Positions 53,566 to 64,000 of a DNA stretch of 64,000 nucleotides are shown piece after piece. Below the pieces are notes generated by a model. That model ran no database searches, was not told where the DNA came from, and saw only the letters and a program-made list of their open reading frames with translations. Made by a program: the position numbers and the translations under genes. Source of the stretch: Bufo bufo (taxonomy: Eukaryota; Chordata; Amphibia; Anura; Bufonidae); the NCBI RefSeq assembly GCF_905171765.1, contig NC_053389.1:400320645-400384644 (forward strand), given 5' to 3'. Position 1 is the stretch's first letter, and each line of letters begins with the position of its first letter.

Positions 53566-55176
53566 CAGTGGATATAAAAAGTCTACACACCCCTGTTAAA
53601 ATGTCAGGTTTATGTGCTGTAAAAAAATGAGACAAAGATAAATCATTTCAGAACCTTTTCCACCTTTAATGTGACCTATAAACTGTACTACTCAATTGAA
53701 AAGCAAAATGAAATCTTTTAGGTGAAGGGAAGAAAATAAATAAATAAATAATGTGGTTGCATAAGTGTGCACACCCTCTTATATCTGGGGATGTAGCTGT
53801 GTTCAGAATTAAGCAATCACATTCAAAATCATGTTACATAGGAGTCAGTATACACCTGCCATCATTTAAAGTGCCTCTGATTAACCCCAAATATAGTTCT
53901 GCTGCTCTAGTTGGTCTTTCCTTAAATTTTCTTAGTTGCATCCCACAGCAAAAGCCAAGGTCCACAGAGAGCTTCCAAAGCATCAGAGGGATCTCATTGT
54001 TAAAAGGTATCAGTCAGGAGAAGGGTACAAAAGAATTTCCAAGGCATTAGATATACCATGGAACACAGTGAAGACAGTCATCAAGTGGAGAAAATATGGC
54101 ACAACAGTGACATTACCACGAACTGGATGTCCCTCCAAAATTGATGAAAAGATGAGAAGAAAACTGGTATGGGAGGCTACTAAAAGACCTTCAGCAACAT
54201 TAAAGGAGCTACAGGAATATCTGGCAAGTACTGGCTGTGTGGTACATGTGACAACAATCTCCCGTATTCTTCATATGTCTGGGCTATGGGGTAGAGTGGC
54301 AAGACGAAAGCCTTTCTTCCGAAGAAAAACATCCAAGCCAGGCTACATTTTGCAAAAACACATCTGAAGTCTCCCAAAAGCATGTGGGAAAAGGTGTTAT
54401 GGTCTGATGAAACCAAGGTTGAACTTTTTGGCCATAATTCCAAAAGATATGTTTGGCGCAAAAACAACACTGCACATCACCAAAAGAACACCATACCCAC
54501 AGTGAAGCATGGTGGTGGCAGCATCATGCTTTGGGGCTGTTTTTCTTCAGCTGGAACTGGGGTCTTAGTTAAGCTAGAGGGAATTATTAACAGTTCCAAA
54601 TACCAGTCAATATTGGCACAAAACCTTCAGGCTTCTGCTAGAAAGCTGAACATGAACTTGATCTTTCAGCATGACAACAACCCAAAGCATACATTCAAAT
54701 CAACAAAGGAATGGCTTCACCAGAAGAAGATTAAAGTTTTGAAATGTCCCAGCCAGAGCCCAGACATGAATCCGATTGAAAATCTGTGGGGTGATCTGAA
54801 GAGGGCTGTGCACAGGAGAGGCCCTTGCAATCTGACAGATTTGGAATGTTTTTGCCAAGAACAGTGGGCAAATCTTGCCAAGTCAAAATGTGCCATGCTG
54901 ATAGACTCATACCCAAAAAGACTGAGTGCTGTAATAAAATCAAAAGATTCTTCAACAAAGTATTAGTTTAAGGGTGTGCACACTTATGCAACCATATTAT
55001 TTTATTTTTCTTCCCTCTACCTAAAAGATTTCCGTTTGTTTTTCAATTGAGTTTTACAGTTTATAGGTCACATTAAAGGTGGAAAAAGTTCTGAAATGAT
55101 TTATCTTTGTTTCAATTTTTTACATCACAGAAACCTGACATTTTAACAGGGGTGTGTAGACTATTTATATCCACTG
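53566..55176 (+). mobile_element. Tc1-like transposon, 1611 bp, nearly complete
   Basis: Terminal repeats of about 200 bp: cagtggatataaaaagtcta at the left, complementary to tagactatttatatccactg at the right. An inner repeat (ataagtgtgcacaccc / gggtgtgcacacttat) is present. The left flank is TA; the right flank reads TG, so the duplication is imperfect. Confidence 0.9.
53936..54966 (+). pseudogene. Tc1-like transposase (DD34E) with one frame break
   Basis: 53936-54367 carries the bipartite paired-like DNA-binding domain: HQRDLIVKRYQSGEGYKRIS, a GCPSKI-type linker, then a second HTH and the basic RRKPFFRRK stretch. One frame change near 54345-54385 leads to 54382-54966 with the catalytic domain: WSDETKVELFG (first D), FQHDNNPKHT (second D) and SPDMNPIENLWG (E). 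I count 34 residues between the last two, as in Tc1. The transposase binds the TIRs and moves the element through the nucleus by cut-and-paste. Only the single break prevents a full product; all three acidic residues are present. Confidence 0.88.
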
Positions 55177-55182
55177 TGTAGA

Positions 55183-55209
55183 TATATATATATATATATA
55201 TATATATAT
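55183..55209. repeat. (TA)n microsatellite
   Basis: About 13 TA dinucleotides next to the Tc1 right end. Confidence 0.9.
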
Positions 55210-56078
55210 GCTGTATATCTAAAGGAAGAAAGGCAGTCATCTATCTATTCTATTTGTAAATCTATATCTTATGCAGAATACAGCAATTTGCTTAATGTGC
55301 GTTAACAGTGTTACATTTTTCTGTTCATTCATCCCAATTATTTTTACCTACAAAAGTGGACATAGCATTTGTAGCTTAGCAACAGTCCATTATTTTGCAG
55401 ACCAGTATAATATACATGGGCCGTCCATGAGTCAGATGATTTAGACAACCAGGCAATTCCTCACAAGCTCTTGAGTAGATATTCTAAAATGAATGTAAAA
55501 GATGAAAATCACAATGCCACATATACAGGTGATAGTAATTATAACAGTAAAGTCTTTTTTTGTAATGCACAAGATGTCATATATGTACTATTTCACATAT
55601 GTATTGCCTATCATTTTGCTTTATTTACCTTTGTTTTCTGTATTTTTATACTGTGACAGTGTGCCTCATGATTGTGTATTGGAGCAGCATGGGTTATTGT
55701 ATATTAATAGTCAGCCCATGATACAGATTACTTTTTATTACTGTAAGACCATTTTCAACTATTTAAATGCATTTTAACTTTGTAGCATAAGAGTCCATCT
55801 GTAATGTACAGACCGAGCAGGAAGCGTCTGAATTAATATCACTTGAGCAGCTGGATAACTTGATATGATACTTAAATCATTTACACTGCACAGATGGATG
55901 CTGTAACTCTGCTATAAAATCTTTGACAAGAATATATTTTGACTGCATCAATCTGAGTCACATAATCAGCGGCACTCACAATTTCTGAACGGCAGAAAGG
56001 TTCATACTGTACTTGTTCAGTGGAAAGAGAGCTAAGTCCCTTTCTGACTTGTCTTATTAAGAGCAGCGGAAAGTGTAT
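55210..56078. other. No gene recognised
   Basis: AT-rich sequence, possibly single copy. Confidence 0.5.
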
Positions 56079-56898
56079 TAAAGGGGTTGTCCAGGTTCAG
56101 AGCTGAACCCAGACATACCCATATTGTGAACCAGGCAGCCCCCTGTCATAAGCATTGTAGCTTTTCATGCGTTGATGCTCTCCTTTGCCCTGCGCTGCAG
56201 GGCAAAGGCATTTTCTGTAGCTCTGGTGACATACTGGGCTCTCTATAGGAACTGCTAGGTGGAGGCTTCTGCCCAGCAGTGTTCCCGGTGACGTCACCAG
56301 CACTAATTGGCGGGCTTTAGCGCTGCCCTAGCTGTAAAATGGCTAGGACAGCGCTAGAACCCGACCATCAGAGCCGGTGACGTCACACCACTAGGTGGAA
56401 TCCTCTGTCTAAGGCCTCATGCACACGACCGTTCAGTTTTTTGCGGTCCGCAAACCGCGGATCCGCAAAAAATGGAAGCCACCCATGTTGCCTTCCGCAA
56501 TTTGCGGAACGGAACTGGCGCCGGCAATATAAATGCCTATTCTTGTCCGCAAAGCGCGGACAAGAATAGGACATGTTCTATTTTTTTAACGGGGCCACGG
56601 AACGGAGCCACGGATGGGGACAGCAAGACGGAGTGCTGTCCGCATCTTTTGCGGCCCCATTGAAGTGAATGGATCCGCATCCGAGCTGCCAAAACGGCGG
56701 CTCATATGCGGACCCAAACAACGGTCGTGTGCATGAGGCTTAACAGTGTAAAAACAAACAAAAAAGACCTTGCCCTTCGCAATCCAGCACAAGGAGAGCA
56801 TTGGAGCATGAACGGAGAGCATGCTCGTGTCAGAGGGGCTGAGTGGGGGAAGAAGGAGATATGTCCGGTTTCAGCTCTGAACCTGAACAAACTCTTTA
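56079..56898. mobile_element. TIR element (~820 bp) with a nested MITE
   Basis: The ends are inverted: taaaggggttgtccaggttc at 56079 and gaacctgaacaaactcttta ending about 56898. It is interrupted by the MITE at 56413-56740. Confidence 0.7.
56413..56740. mobile_element. PIF/Harbinger-type MITE, copy 1
   Basis: TIRs ggcctcatgcacacgaccgt and acggtcgtgtgcatgaggc, flanked by TAA. Inside are several ttttgcggtccgc-type inverted motifs. Same family as 57410-57721. Confidence 0.8.
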
Positions 56899-57409
56899 AA
56901 TATGAAGTACTTATTTTTTTATTACTAGTACTAGTACTAGTACTTGCTTTATGCTACCGGCTATCACTTTGCAATAGCGCCATCTTTGAAGGTCCAGATT
57001 TCTGTGACAAGAATATTGTCCATCATTGTTAATTGACAGTTTCTTTAGGTACTAGTGTAATAAAATCCAACCAAACTCTAAATGGCCACAGAGAGACACA
57101 TTTGCAAGCAGATACTCTGAATTTAATTTAGCACTAAAAATAAATAACAGATTTTCATGCTGCAGACCAGCCTTCCCATTGAGGAGTCGGTAGAGAAGAC
57201 TGGAGGAGGAGCATTGATGCCTACTTCATCCACTGTGCTCCCATATTGGCTCTTCTACTGGAGTAAATAAATACTAAGAGAAGTCTTCCCATCTCTAACC
57301 TTTTATGACATATCCATTATGCATGAGGCCAAAGCCAGGAACAGATCATAAACAGAAAACACATATAAAGTAAACTGCATGTACAAAAGTACATGGGAAT
57401 ACAGCCTTA
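56899..57409. other. No gene recognised
   Basis: Includes a short agtacta tandem at 56926-56943. No domain or repeat end seen. Confidence 0.5.
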
Positions 57410-57721
57410 GGCCTCATGCACACGACCGTGCCGTTTTTTGCGGTCCACAAACTGCGTATCTGCAAAAAACGGAAGCCGCCCGTGTGCCTTCCGCAATTTG
57501 TGGAACGGAATGGGCAGCCCATTGTAGAAATGCCTATTCTTGTCCGCAAAACGGACAAGAATAGGACATGCTATATTTTTTTGCGGTGCAACGGATGCGG
57601 ACAGCACACGGAGTGCTGTCGGCATCTTTTGCGGCCCCATTGAAATGAAAGGGTGCGCACCTGAGCCGCAAAAAATGCGGCTCGGATGCGGACCACAAAA
57701 AACGGTCGTGTGCATGAGGCC
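57410..57721. mobile_element. PIF/Harbinger-type MITE, copy 2
   Basis: A 312-bp copy with the same TIRs as copy 1, flanked by a perfect TTA duplication (57407-57409 and 57722-57724). Confidence 0.85.
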
Positions 57722-58796
57722 TTAATGTTACATTTCCTTGTTGAATATGGGTGGAGGATAGTGCAGGGATAATTTCCCCTTTACATTTCTTAAATCCATC
57801 CTGAAGGAGGTTTAAAGGTGTGTCCACTTGATACTTAAAGCATGGGCAGTACTGTGGATGAAGAAATATTGACTGGATTAGAAGAAGGCTGAAAATCTCA
57901 CATCCCTCTGAATGGTCATGAATATTCAAATATATTTGTTTAGCTGGATCATTTCTCTAACAGAAGGTACTTAGTGTACTAAATGTGCTTCTATTTATAA
58001 TGAGCTGGCACCAAACTGCTCACCAGAAATAATACTTTTATCAACAGTTCGAAGGTGCAGTTCACATTTGAAGATACAATATGGAAGCAATACAATAACT
58101 GTATTTATATCTATTACATCTTGGGTTTGTTTCTGTGATTTAGCAATTGAAATGATAGTACAGTATCTACAATCCTTCAGCAAAAGCTCAATACATTACT
58201 TTTATCTACTTTCTTGAACAAATTCCTGTCAGAATGCTGCTTAAGGCTTCCTTTACACAGTTGGGTTCTTTGGTCGTTTTTTTTAGGTAGCCCAAAAAAA
58301 AATCAATGGGCCTGGTTATTGATTCCCATCAGCCTGGTGTTAGGCGGGGGACGGCGGATGTATGGTGGAGTCAATAACCAGGCGAAGTCAATAACCAGGC
58401 CCTGTTTAGTCATAACAAGGAACAGTCTCTTTCCTGAGCACGAGGAACATTGCAGTAAAAAACCCAGAGAGTCCCAGAGGTGGGAATTGCACCTATCAGA
58501 CATTGGTCGCTTATCCTAGTGATATGCCACCAATGTGGGATGGCCAACCCCTTTAACTCTTTCAGTACCAAATTAGCAGTTGTCTGGGTCACTGCAATAG
58601 GAGCAGGTCCCAGAGACAGAGTCCTGAAACTATCTGCCATTTATGGCATATCCTAATAATATGCTCTAAAAGTCCCATATGGGACAACTCTATTTAAAGT
58701 ATAATTTCTGGATGCATAAAAAATTTGAAAATAAACTATCAGTTAATAAGTATCAGTTATTTTTAGTGCAAACTGATACTCTGAGCATACACTGAC
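57722..58796. other. No gene recognised
   Basis: Non-coding. Around 58300-58410 there are two nearby copies of caataaccaggc, which may belong to a short repeat. Confidence 0.5.
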
Positions 58797-59953
58797 ATAG
58801 TAACATAGTATATAAGGCCGAAAAAAGACATTTGTCCATCCAGTTCGGCCTGTTATCCTGCAAGTTGATCCAGAGGAAGGCAAAAAAAAACCTGTGAAGT
58901 AGAAGCCAATTTTCCCCACTTAAGGGGAAAAATTCCTTCCCGACTCCAATAAGGCAATTAGATAACTCCCTGGATCAACAACCCATCTCTAGTATCTATA
59001 GCCTGTAATATTATTACACTCCAGAAATACATCCAGGCCCCTCTTGAACTCTTTTAGTGAACTCACCATCACCACCTCCTCAGGCAGAGAGTTCCATAGT
59101 CTTACTGCTCTTACCGTAAAGAATCCTCTTCTATGTTTGTGTACAAACCTTCTTTCTTTCAGACGCAGAGGATGTCCCCTCGTCACAGTCACAGTCCTAG
59201 GGATAAATAGATGATGGGATAGATCTCTGTACTGACTCCTGATATATTTATACATATTAATTCGATCTCCCCTCAGTCGTCTTTTTTCTAAAGTGAATAA
59301 CCCTAATTTTGATAATCTTTCAGGGTACCGTAGCCCCCCCATTCCAGTTATTACTTTAGTTGACCTCCACTGTACCCTCTCCAGCTCTGCTATGCAACCC
59401 ATTTTCTTATTGGCCTTGTCAGCAGCTGCCTGACACTGGTTTTTACAACTTAGTTTGCTGTTCACAAAAATTCCTAGTCAGTGTTACCCAGTGTTTTACC
59501 ATTTAGTATGTACTGGTGACTTGCATTATTCCTTCCCATGTGCATAACCTTACATTTGTCAGTGTTAAACCTCGTCTCCCACTTCTCTGCCCAAGCCTCC
59601 AATCTATCCAGATCCATCTGTACCAGTATACTGTTCTCTTCCATGTCAATTACTTTACACAGTTTAGTGTAATCTGCAAAAATTTATATTTTACTGTGCA
59701 AGTCTTCTACAAGATCATTAATAAATATATTGAAGAGAATAGGGCCCAATACTGACTTGAGGTACTCTGCTAGAGACAGTGACCAAATCTAAATGTGTGT
59801 ACCATTAATAACCACCCTCTGTTTTCTATCACTCAGCCAGTTACTTACCCACATACAGACATTTTCTCCCAGTCCAAGCATTCTCATTTTATATATTAAC
59901 CTTTTATGCAGTACAGTGTCAAATGCTTTGGAGAAGTCCAGATATACGACATC

Positions 59954-61156
59954 CAGGGCCGCTGATAGGCCAGTACAGCTGGCCCAGTTGTACCGGGCCC
60001 GGCTGGCAGGGGGGCCCGGCAGTGGCGTAGCTATAGGGGTCGCAGCGGTCGCAATTGCGACCGGGCCCCTAAGTCAGGGGGGCCCACGGGGCCCCCTCAG
60101 CCAGGAGAACGCGGCCCCAAGCTGGTGAAATCAGATTCACATGGGGCGGAGGCGGAGCGGAGGCGAGGCCCTGCATGACGCGCACTGTGCAGGGCAGGGC
60201 AGGCTAAGTAGGAGGAGGGAGGGGGAGTGGCTTCAGTTGAGGTCAGAAGACGAAAGAGGAAGCTGTGTGCAGCCGCCGGTACTGACTGACTCCGCCTCCT
60301 CTCCTGGCTGAGAGCTCCCCTCCTCGGCTCCTCCTATCCTGAGCCTGCGAGTGCGGCTGCCTGCCAGACTGTCTGCTGTGCTGAGGTGAGCGTGGCTAGC
60401 TGGACCATCCGACTGGACCAGGGTCCTGGTGGTCCGGTTCAGACCAGTTAAAGTGTGTGTCTGTGAACTGTGAGTGTCCCTGAGTGAGTGAGTCCGGTCC
60501 GGGGGCCCTAACCCGCCTGGTGGAAGCGCCGGTGGCGGTGACATAGTCAGTGATAACTAAGCCCAGCAGCCCCAGACCAGACCAGTCAATACCCGCTCCT
60601 TTAGGAAAAAACTAATCAGTACTCTCATCACTCAGATGTGACTGCAGGCAGCACAGCAGCAGGCCAGAAGCGATCGATCAGCCAGGATTAATGTGCACAG
60701 CCTGGGTGGGAGGCCCCCCTTACCCTGGCCTTAGGCAAGTGACAAACTGCCCCCCCCTCCTCAATCTGAATCCACAGATCCCCTCCATAACAGTGCCATC
60801 CACAGATCCCCTCCATAACAGTGCCATCCACAGATCCCCTCCATAACAGTGCCATCCACAGATCCCCTCCATAACAGTGCCATCCACAGATCCCCTCCAT
60901 AAAAGTGCCATTCACAGATCCCCTCCATAACAGTGCCATTCACAGATCCCCTCCATAACAGCGCCATTCACAGACGACCCCCCAGCGCCATAAATATCAC
61001 TTGTAGACAAATCTGCATGTTGTTTCAAGGCGGCGTCTGGGGAGGGGCCAAGGGCGGGGCCAGGGGTGTGGCTGAAGGAGGGATCAGGGGGTGGAGCTGA
61101 AGGGGGCCCCGTCATGTATGCTGTACGGGGCCCCATGATTTCTATCAGCGGCCCTG
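59954..61156. mobile_element. hAT-type non-autonomous element hAT-C, 8-bp TSD
   Basis: The ends cagggccgctgata and tatcagcggccctg are inverted, flanked by ACGACATC at 59946-59953 and 61157-61164. The eight-base duplication fits hAT. The inside is GC-rich and non-coding, with opposed ggggccc blocks, a cagtggcgtagcta terminus-like motif (about 60010) and a tandem repeat. Confidence 0.88.
60771..60974. repeat. 28-bp tandem repeat, about 7 copies
   Basis: Unit: cagatcccctccataacagt followed by gccatcca. Copies are nearly identical, with ccattca variants in the last ones. Since 28 is not a multiple of 3, it yields similar frames in all phases; none is a gene. Confidence 0.92.
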
Positions 61157-61450
61157 ACGACATCCATTGATTCGCCGCTGTCAAGTCTAGAACTTGCCTC
61201 CTCATAGAAACTGATTAAATTAGTTTAACATGACCGATCCCTCATGAAGCCATGCTGATATGGCGTTATTTGGTTATTTTTATTGAGGAACTCCAAGATA
61301 GCATCTCTTAGAAAACCTTCAAACAGTTTACCCACGACAGATGTTAGACTTAACGGCCTATAGTTTCCGGGCTCTGATTTTGGACCCTTTTTGAATATTT
61401 GCACCACATTTGCGATGCACCAATCCTGTGGAACACTCCCTGTCAGTATA

Positions 61451-62357
61451 CAGGGTGGGCCATTTATATGGATACACCTTAATAAAATGGGAATGGTTGG
61501 TGATATTAACTTCTTGTTTGTGGCACATTAGTATATGTGAGGGGGGAAACTTTTCAAGATGGGTGGTGACCATGGCGGCCATTTTGAAGTCGGCCATTTT
61601 GAATCCAACTTTTGTATTTTCAATAGGAAGAGGGTCATGTGACACATTAAACTTATTGGGAATTTCACAAGAAAAACAATGGTGTGCTTGGTTTTAACGT
61701 AACTTTATTCTTTCATGAGTTATTTACAAGTTTCTGACCACTTATAAAATGTGTTCAATGTGCTGCCCATTGTGTTGGATTGTCAATGCAACCCTCTTCT
61801 CCCACTCTTCACACACTGATAGCAACACCGCAGGAGAAATGCTAGCACAGGCTTCCAGTATCCGTAGTTTCAGGTGCTGCACATCTCGTATCATCTGAAG
61901 GCAATCGTCTATGCTGTGAAGATACGAGATGTGCAGCACCTGAAACTACGGATACTGGAAGCCTGTGCTAGCATTTCTCCTGTGGTGTTGCTATCAGTGT
62001 GTGAAGAGTGGGAGAAGAGGGTTGCATTGACAATCCAACACAATGGGCAGCACATTGAACACATTTTATAACTGGTCAGAAACTTGTAAATAACTCATGA
62101 AAGAATAAAGTTAAAACCAAGCACACCATTGTTTTTCTTGTGAAATTCCCAATAAGTTTGATGTGTCACATGACCCTCTTCCTATTGAAAAAACAAAAGT
62201 TGGATTCAAAATGGCCGACTTCAAAATGGCCGCCATGTTCACCACCCATCTTGAAAAGTTTCCCCCCTCACATATACTAATGTGCCACAAACAGGAAGTT
62301 AATATCACCAACCATTCCCATTTTATTAAGGTGTATCCATATAAATGGCCCACCCTG
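61451..62357. mobile_element. 907-bp fold-back element carrying a transposase C-terminus in both arms
   Basis: Arms 61451-61892 and 61921-62357 are inverted copies with a 28-bp loop. The ends cagggtgggccatttatatg and their complement are flanked by TA on both sides. Each arm encodes, reading outward from the centre, the same stretch (LRILEACASISP, then CEEWEKRVALTIQHNGQHIEHIL). It resembles the C-terminus of mariner-type transposases. Confidence 0.85.
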
Positions 62358-63391
62358 TAGAGTCCTTAAATATCAGAAATAATGGTCTGGCTATGACATT
62401 ACTTAATTCTCTTAGGATATGGTGGTGTATGTCATCTGGTCCTGGTGATTTGTCTATTTTAATCTTTTTTAGGACGCCGCTGTACTTCTTCCTGGGTCAG
62501 ACAGGGCACTTTTAATGGGGAATTAACTTTTACATTATGCATTTCATCTGACAGTTTATTTTCTTCAGTGAATACAGTGGAGAAAAAAATATTTAAAAGC
62601 TCCTCATCGCTCTCTGCAACTCCGCCCTCATTACTCTGTAGAGGGCCGACACCATCAGATTTATACTTTTTACCATTTATATAATTGAAAAACATTTTAG
62701 GGTTAGTTTTGCTCTCTTTGGCAATTAATCTCTCGGTCTCTAGTTTGGCTGCTTTTATTTGTTTTTTACATATTCAATTTTTTTCAGTGCTTCCTCACTA
62801 CCCTCCTGTTTTAGTGAGTTAAATGCTTTCTTTTATTCATTTATTGCTTTCTTTACAGTTCTATTTATCCAGATTGTTTTTTTCTTGTTCCTTAACCTTT
62901 TATTCCCATAAGGTATGTACCTCTAACAAATAGATTTTAGGATGCTTTTAAAAATATACCGTTTTGTGGCTGTATTTTTTAGGACGTTGTTTCAGTTAGT
63001 TAGGGCTATGGCCTCTCTTAGTTGGCTAAATTTAGCTTTTTTGAAGTTTGGTATTTTTGTTCCTCCCTGAAGAAACACTCTTTTGAATGACAATTGGAAG
63101 GTTATTACTTTATGGTCACTATTTCCCAGGTGTCCCCCGACCTGCACATCTGCTGTTCTGTCAGGTCTATTGGTTAATACTAAATCCAGTATGGCCGTCC
63201 CTCTATTTGGGTCCTGAACCAGTTGGCAAAGGTAATTGTCTTTGGTTATTGCCAAGAACCTGTTTCCTTTATGAGATATACAAGTTTCAGTTTCCCAGTC
63301 TATATCTGGGTAGTTGAAGTCCCTCATAATAACCACCTCATTATGATCATTTAGTAGCAGATTTTTTGTTAGTAATTTATTATTGTTTTTG

Positions 63392-63660
63392 TCAAGGGGA
63401 GAAAAACAGAACTGGATCGCACATCCACAATGCTATGCTTAGATCTAATTGACCTCGCTTCTCAGCGCAATATTTAAGTGTACAGCCCCCTATATTGCAT
63501 GTTGTACAAGAGGCATTAGTGTACATTTTGATCAAAAGGCATAAGCCCACTCACCACGCCAAGGTTGCCTCTTTGAGTGGGACCTACTCTGACAAAAAAG
63601 GTGCAGCCCACTGCAGTGACAAAGTGGCACTGCCCTAGTAGGCAGCAGGACCCAGGAGTC
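63392..63660 (-). repeat. Diverged copy of the element R arm
   Basis: Similar to the inverted arm at 20262-20540, including gcataagcccactcaccacg and caaggttgcctct. Truncates CR1 copy 3. Confidence 0.7.
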
Positions 63661-64000
63661 AAACATTTATGGATTAAAATAGAAAATCTGCCAAAAAGTG
63701 AAATTCTGAAATTTCATCTACATTTTTATTTAATTCTTCTGGAACATCTAAAGGGTTACCAAAGTTTGTGAATGCAGTTTTGAATACTTTGAGGGTGTAT
63801 TCTCCAAAATTTGGTAAATTTTTGAGTTTCTACTCTAGGGGTGCATCAGGGGTTTTTCGTTTCAATATAGTTTTTATTAAGGATTTTTCAAGACATATAA
63901 GAAAGAAACAAAACCGGGATTACCGGTCAGAATACATTATGGAAAAAAAAAAGTATTACAATTGCGCAATGCAACAGCGCATTACGCCGATTAAGAATAA
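63661..64000. other. Unassigned repeat-like sequence
   Basis: No gene. The segment ttttgaatactttgagggtg and a terminal A-rich stretch suggest further interspersed repeats, which I cannot classify. Confidence 0.4.

Larger units (their letters stand above)
58989..63336 (-). pseudogene. CR1 copy 3 ORF2 (endonuclease-RT), fragmented
   Basis: Endonuclease: FNYPDIDWETE, LVLTNRPDRTADVQVGGHLG and GNSDHKVI (63336-62992). Linker: SDEELLNIFFSTVFTEEN (62695-62459). RT start: IFKKGPKSEPGNYRPLSLTS and QHGFMRDRSC (61407-61225), continuing to SFYEEASSRLDSGESMDVV at 61165. After hAT-C the frame resumes with the RT motif LDFSKAFDTV near 59945. The C-terminus (59465-58989) shows LEKRRLRGDRINMYKYI and AVRLWNSLPEEVV, the CR1 signature end. 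Several frame changes and two insertions make it inactive. ORF1 is absent through 5' truncation. Confidence 0.85.
58797..63391 (-). mobile_element. CR1 LINE, copy 3, with two nested DNA transposons
   Basis: Minus-strand order: endonuclease (63336-62992), linker (62695-62459), early RT (61407-61165), rest of RT and C-terminus (59950-58989), 3' UTR (to 58797). hAT-C interrupts RT at 59953/61157, and a fold-back element interrupts the region between linker and RT at 61450/62358. It is 5' truncated at 63391, inside the endonuclease. Confidence 0.88.

Noticed and set aside
60010..60060. Second complete transposon starting cagtggcgtagcta inside hAT-C
   Set aside because: No matching inverted end was found, so it may be only a shared terminus-like motif or a truncated piece.
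60688..60967. Overlapping minus-strand ORFs with repeated GDLWMALLWRGSVDG
   Set aside because: They come from the 28-bp tandem repeat, whose unit length gives the same peptide in all three phases.
60771..60974. CRISPR-like direct repeats
   Set aside because: Contiguous tandem repeat without unique spacers, in a vertebrate transposon.
1..64000. Host protein-coding exons
   Set aside because: I looked for splice-flanked conserved blocks outside the TE regions and recognised none; a short or divergent exon could still be missed without a database search.

Overview
The window reads as repeat-dense intergenic DNA from a vertebrate, most likely an anuran amphibian. I infer this from the mix of families (CR1 LINEs, Penelope-like elements, Tc1, hAT, PIF/Harbinger-type MITEs, Ty3 and Ty1/copia LTR elements) and from the look of the interspersed repeats; a teleost is not excluded. 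I found no host exon, no cellular rRNA or tRNA gene and nothing bacterial. Every coding stretch I can name belongs to a transposable element (TE).

Layout. 1-7.4 kb: a Tc1 remnant cut by the window edge, several small palindromic MITEs, a tRNA-like stretch and a Penelope fragment with a hammerhead-ribozyme-like motif. 7.8-9.9 kb: the 5' part of a Ty3/gypsy element (gag, protease, first codons of RT), cut off by a Penelope-like element (PLE-3, 9.9-13.0 kb, minus strand), which abuts a CR1 LINE (13.0-15.7 kb, minus) with an open esterase-type ORF1 and a 461-bp palindromic MITE inside its endonuclease region.

16.6-42.5 kb appears to be one hAT transposon (hAT-A, minus strand) blown apart by nested insertions. 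A putative 2.2-kb solo LTR (16962-19166) splits its 3' minisatellite. A 19.9-kb block (20237-40135), bounded by the 14-bp direct repeat ctgaccagccaggt, splits its transposase. That block is a 5'-truncated Penelope element (PLE-1) that itself took in (a) element R (20254-30899), bounded by a 17-bp direct repeat and built of inverted and tandem monomers, and (b) a hAT-like element (hAT-B, 32691-39695). R holds a Ty1/copia retrotransposon with a 5-bp TSD, present twice because a 4993-bp unit (copia plus one R monomer) is tandemly duplicated. hAT-B holds a non-autonomous LTR retrotransposon (LTR-C) with visually identical 1168-bp LTRs and an orphan 530-codon ORF.

44.8-52.5 kb: two nearly identical Penelope copies lie head to head with 514-515-bp terminal repeats, each repeat carrying a hammerhead-like motif. 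Their deletions are complementary: the left copy lost the N-terminal part of the ORF, the right copy the C-terminus. 52.5-58.8 kb: MITEs and a 1.6-kb Tc1 element whose transposase has one frame break. 58.8-63.4 kb: a long CR1 copy (minus) interrupted by a hAT-type element (8-bp TSD, 28-bp tandem repeats) and by a 907-bp fold-back element with TA duplications. The window ends in another R-like fragment and unassigned sequence.

No pathway links these genes. The story is the insertion history, readable from target-site duplications, and the self-cleaving RNA motifs that mark the Penelope-like elements.
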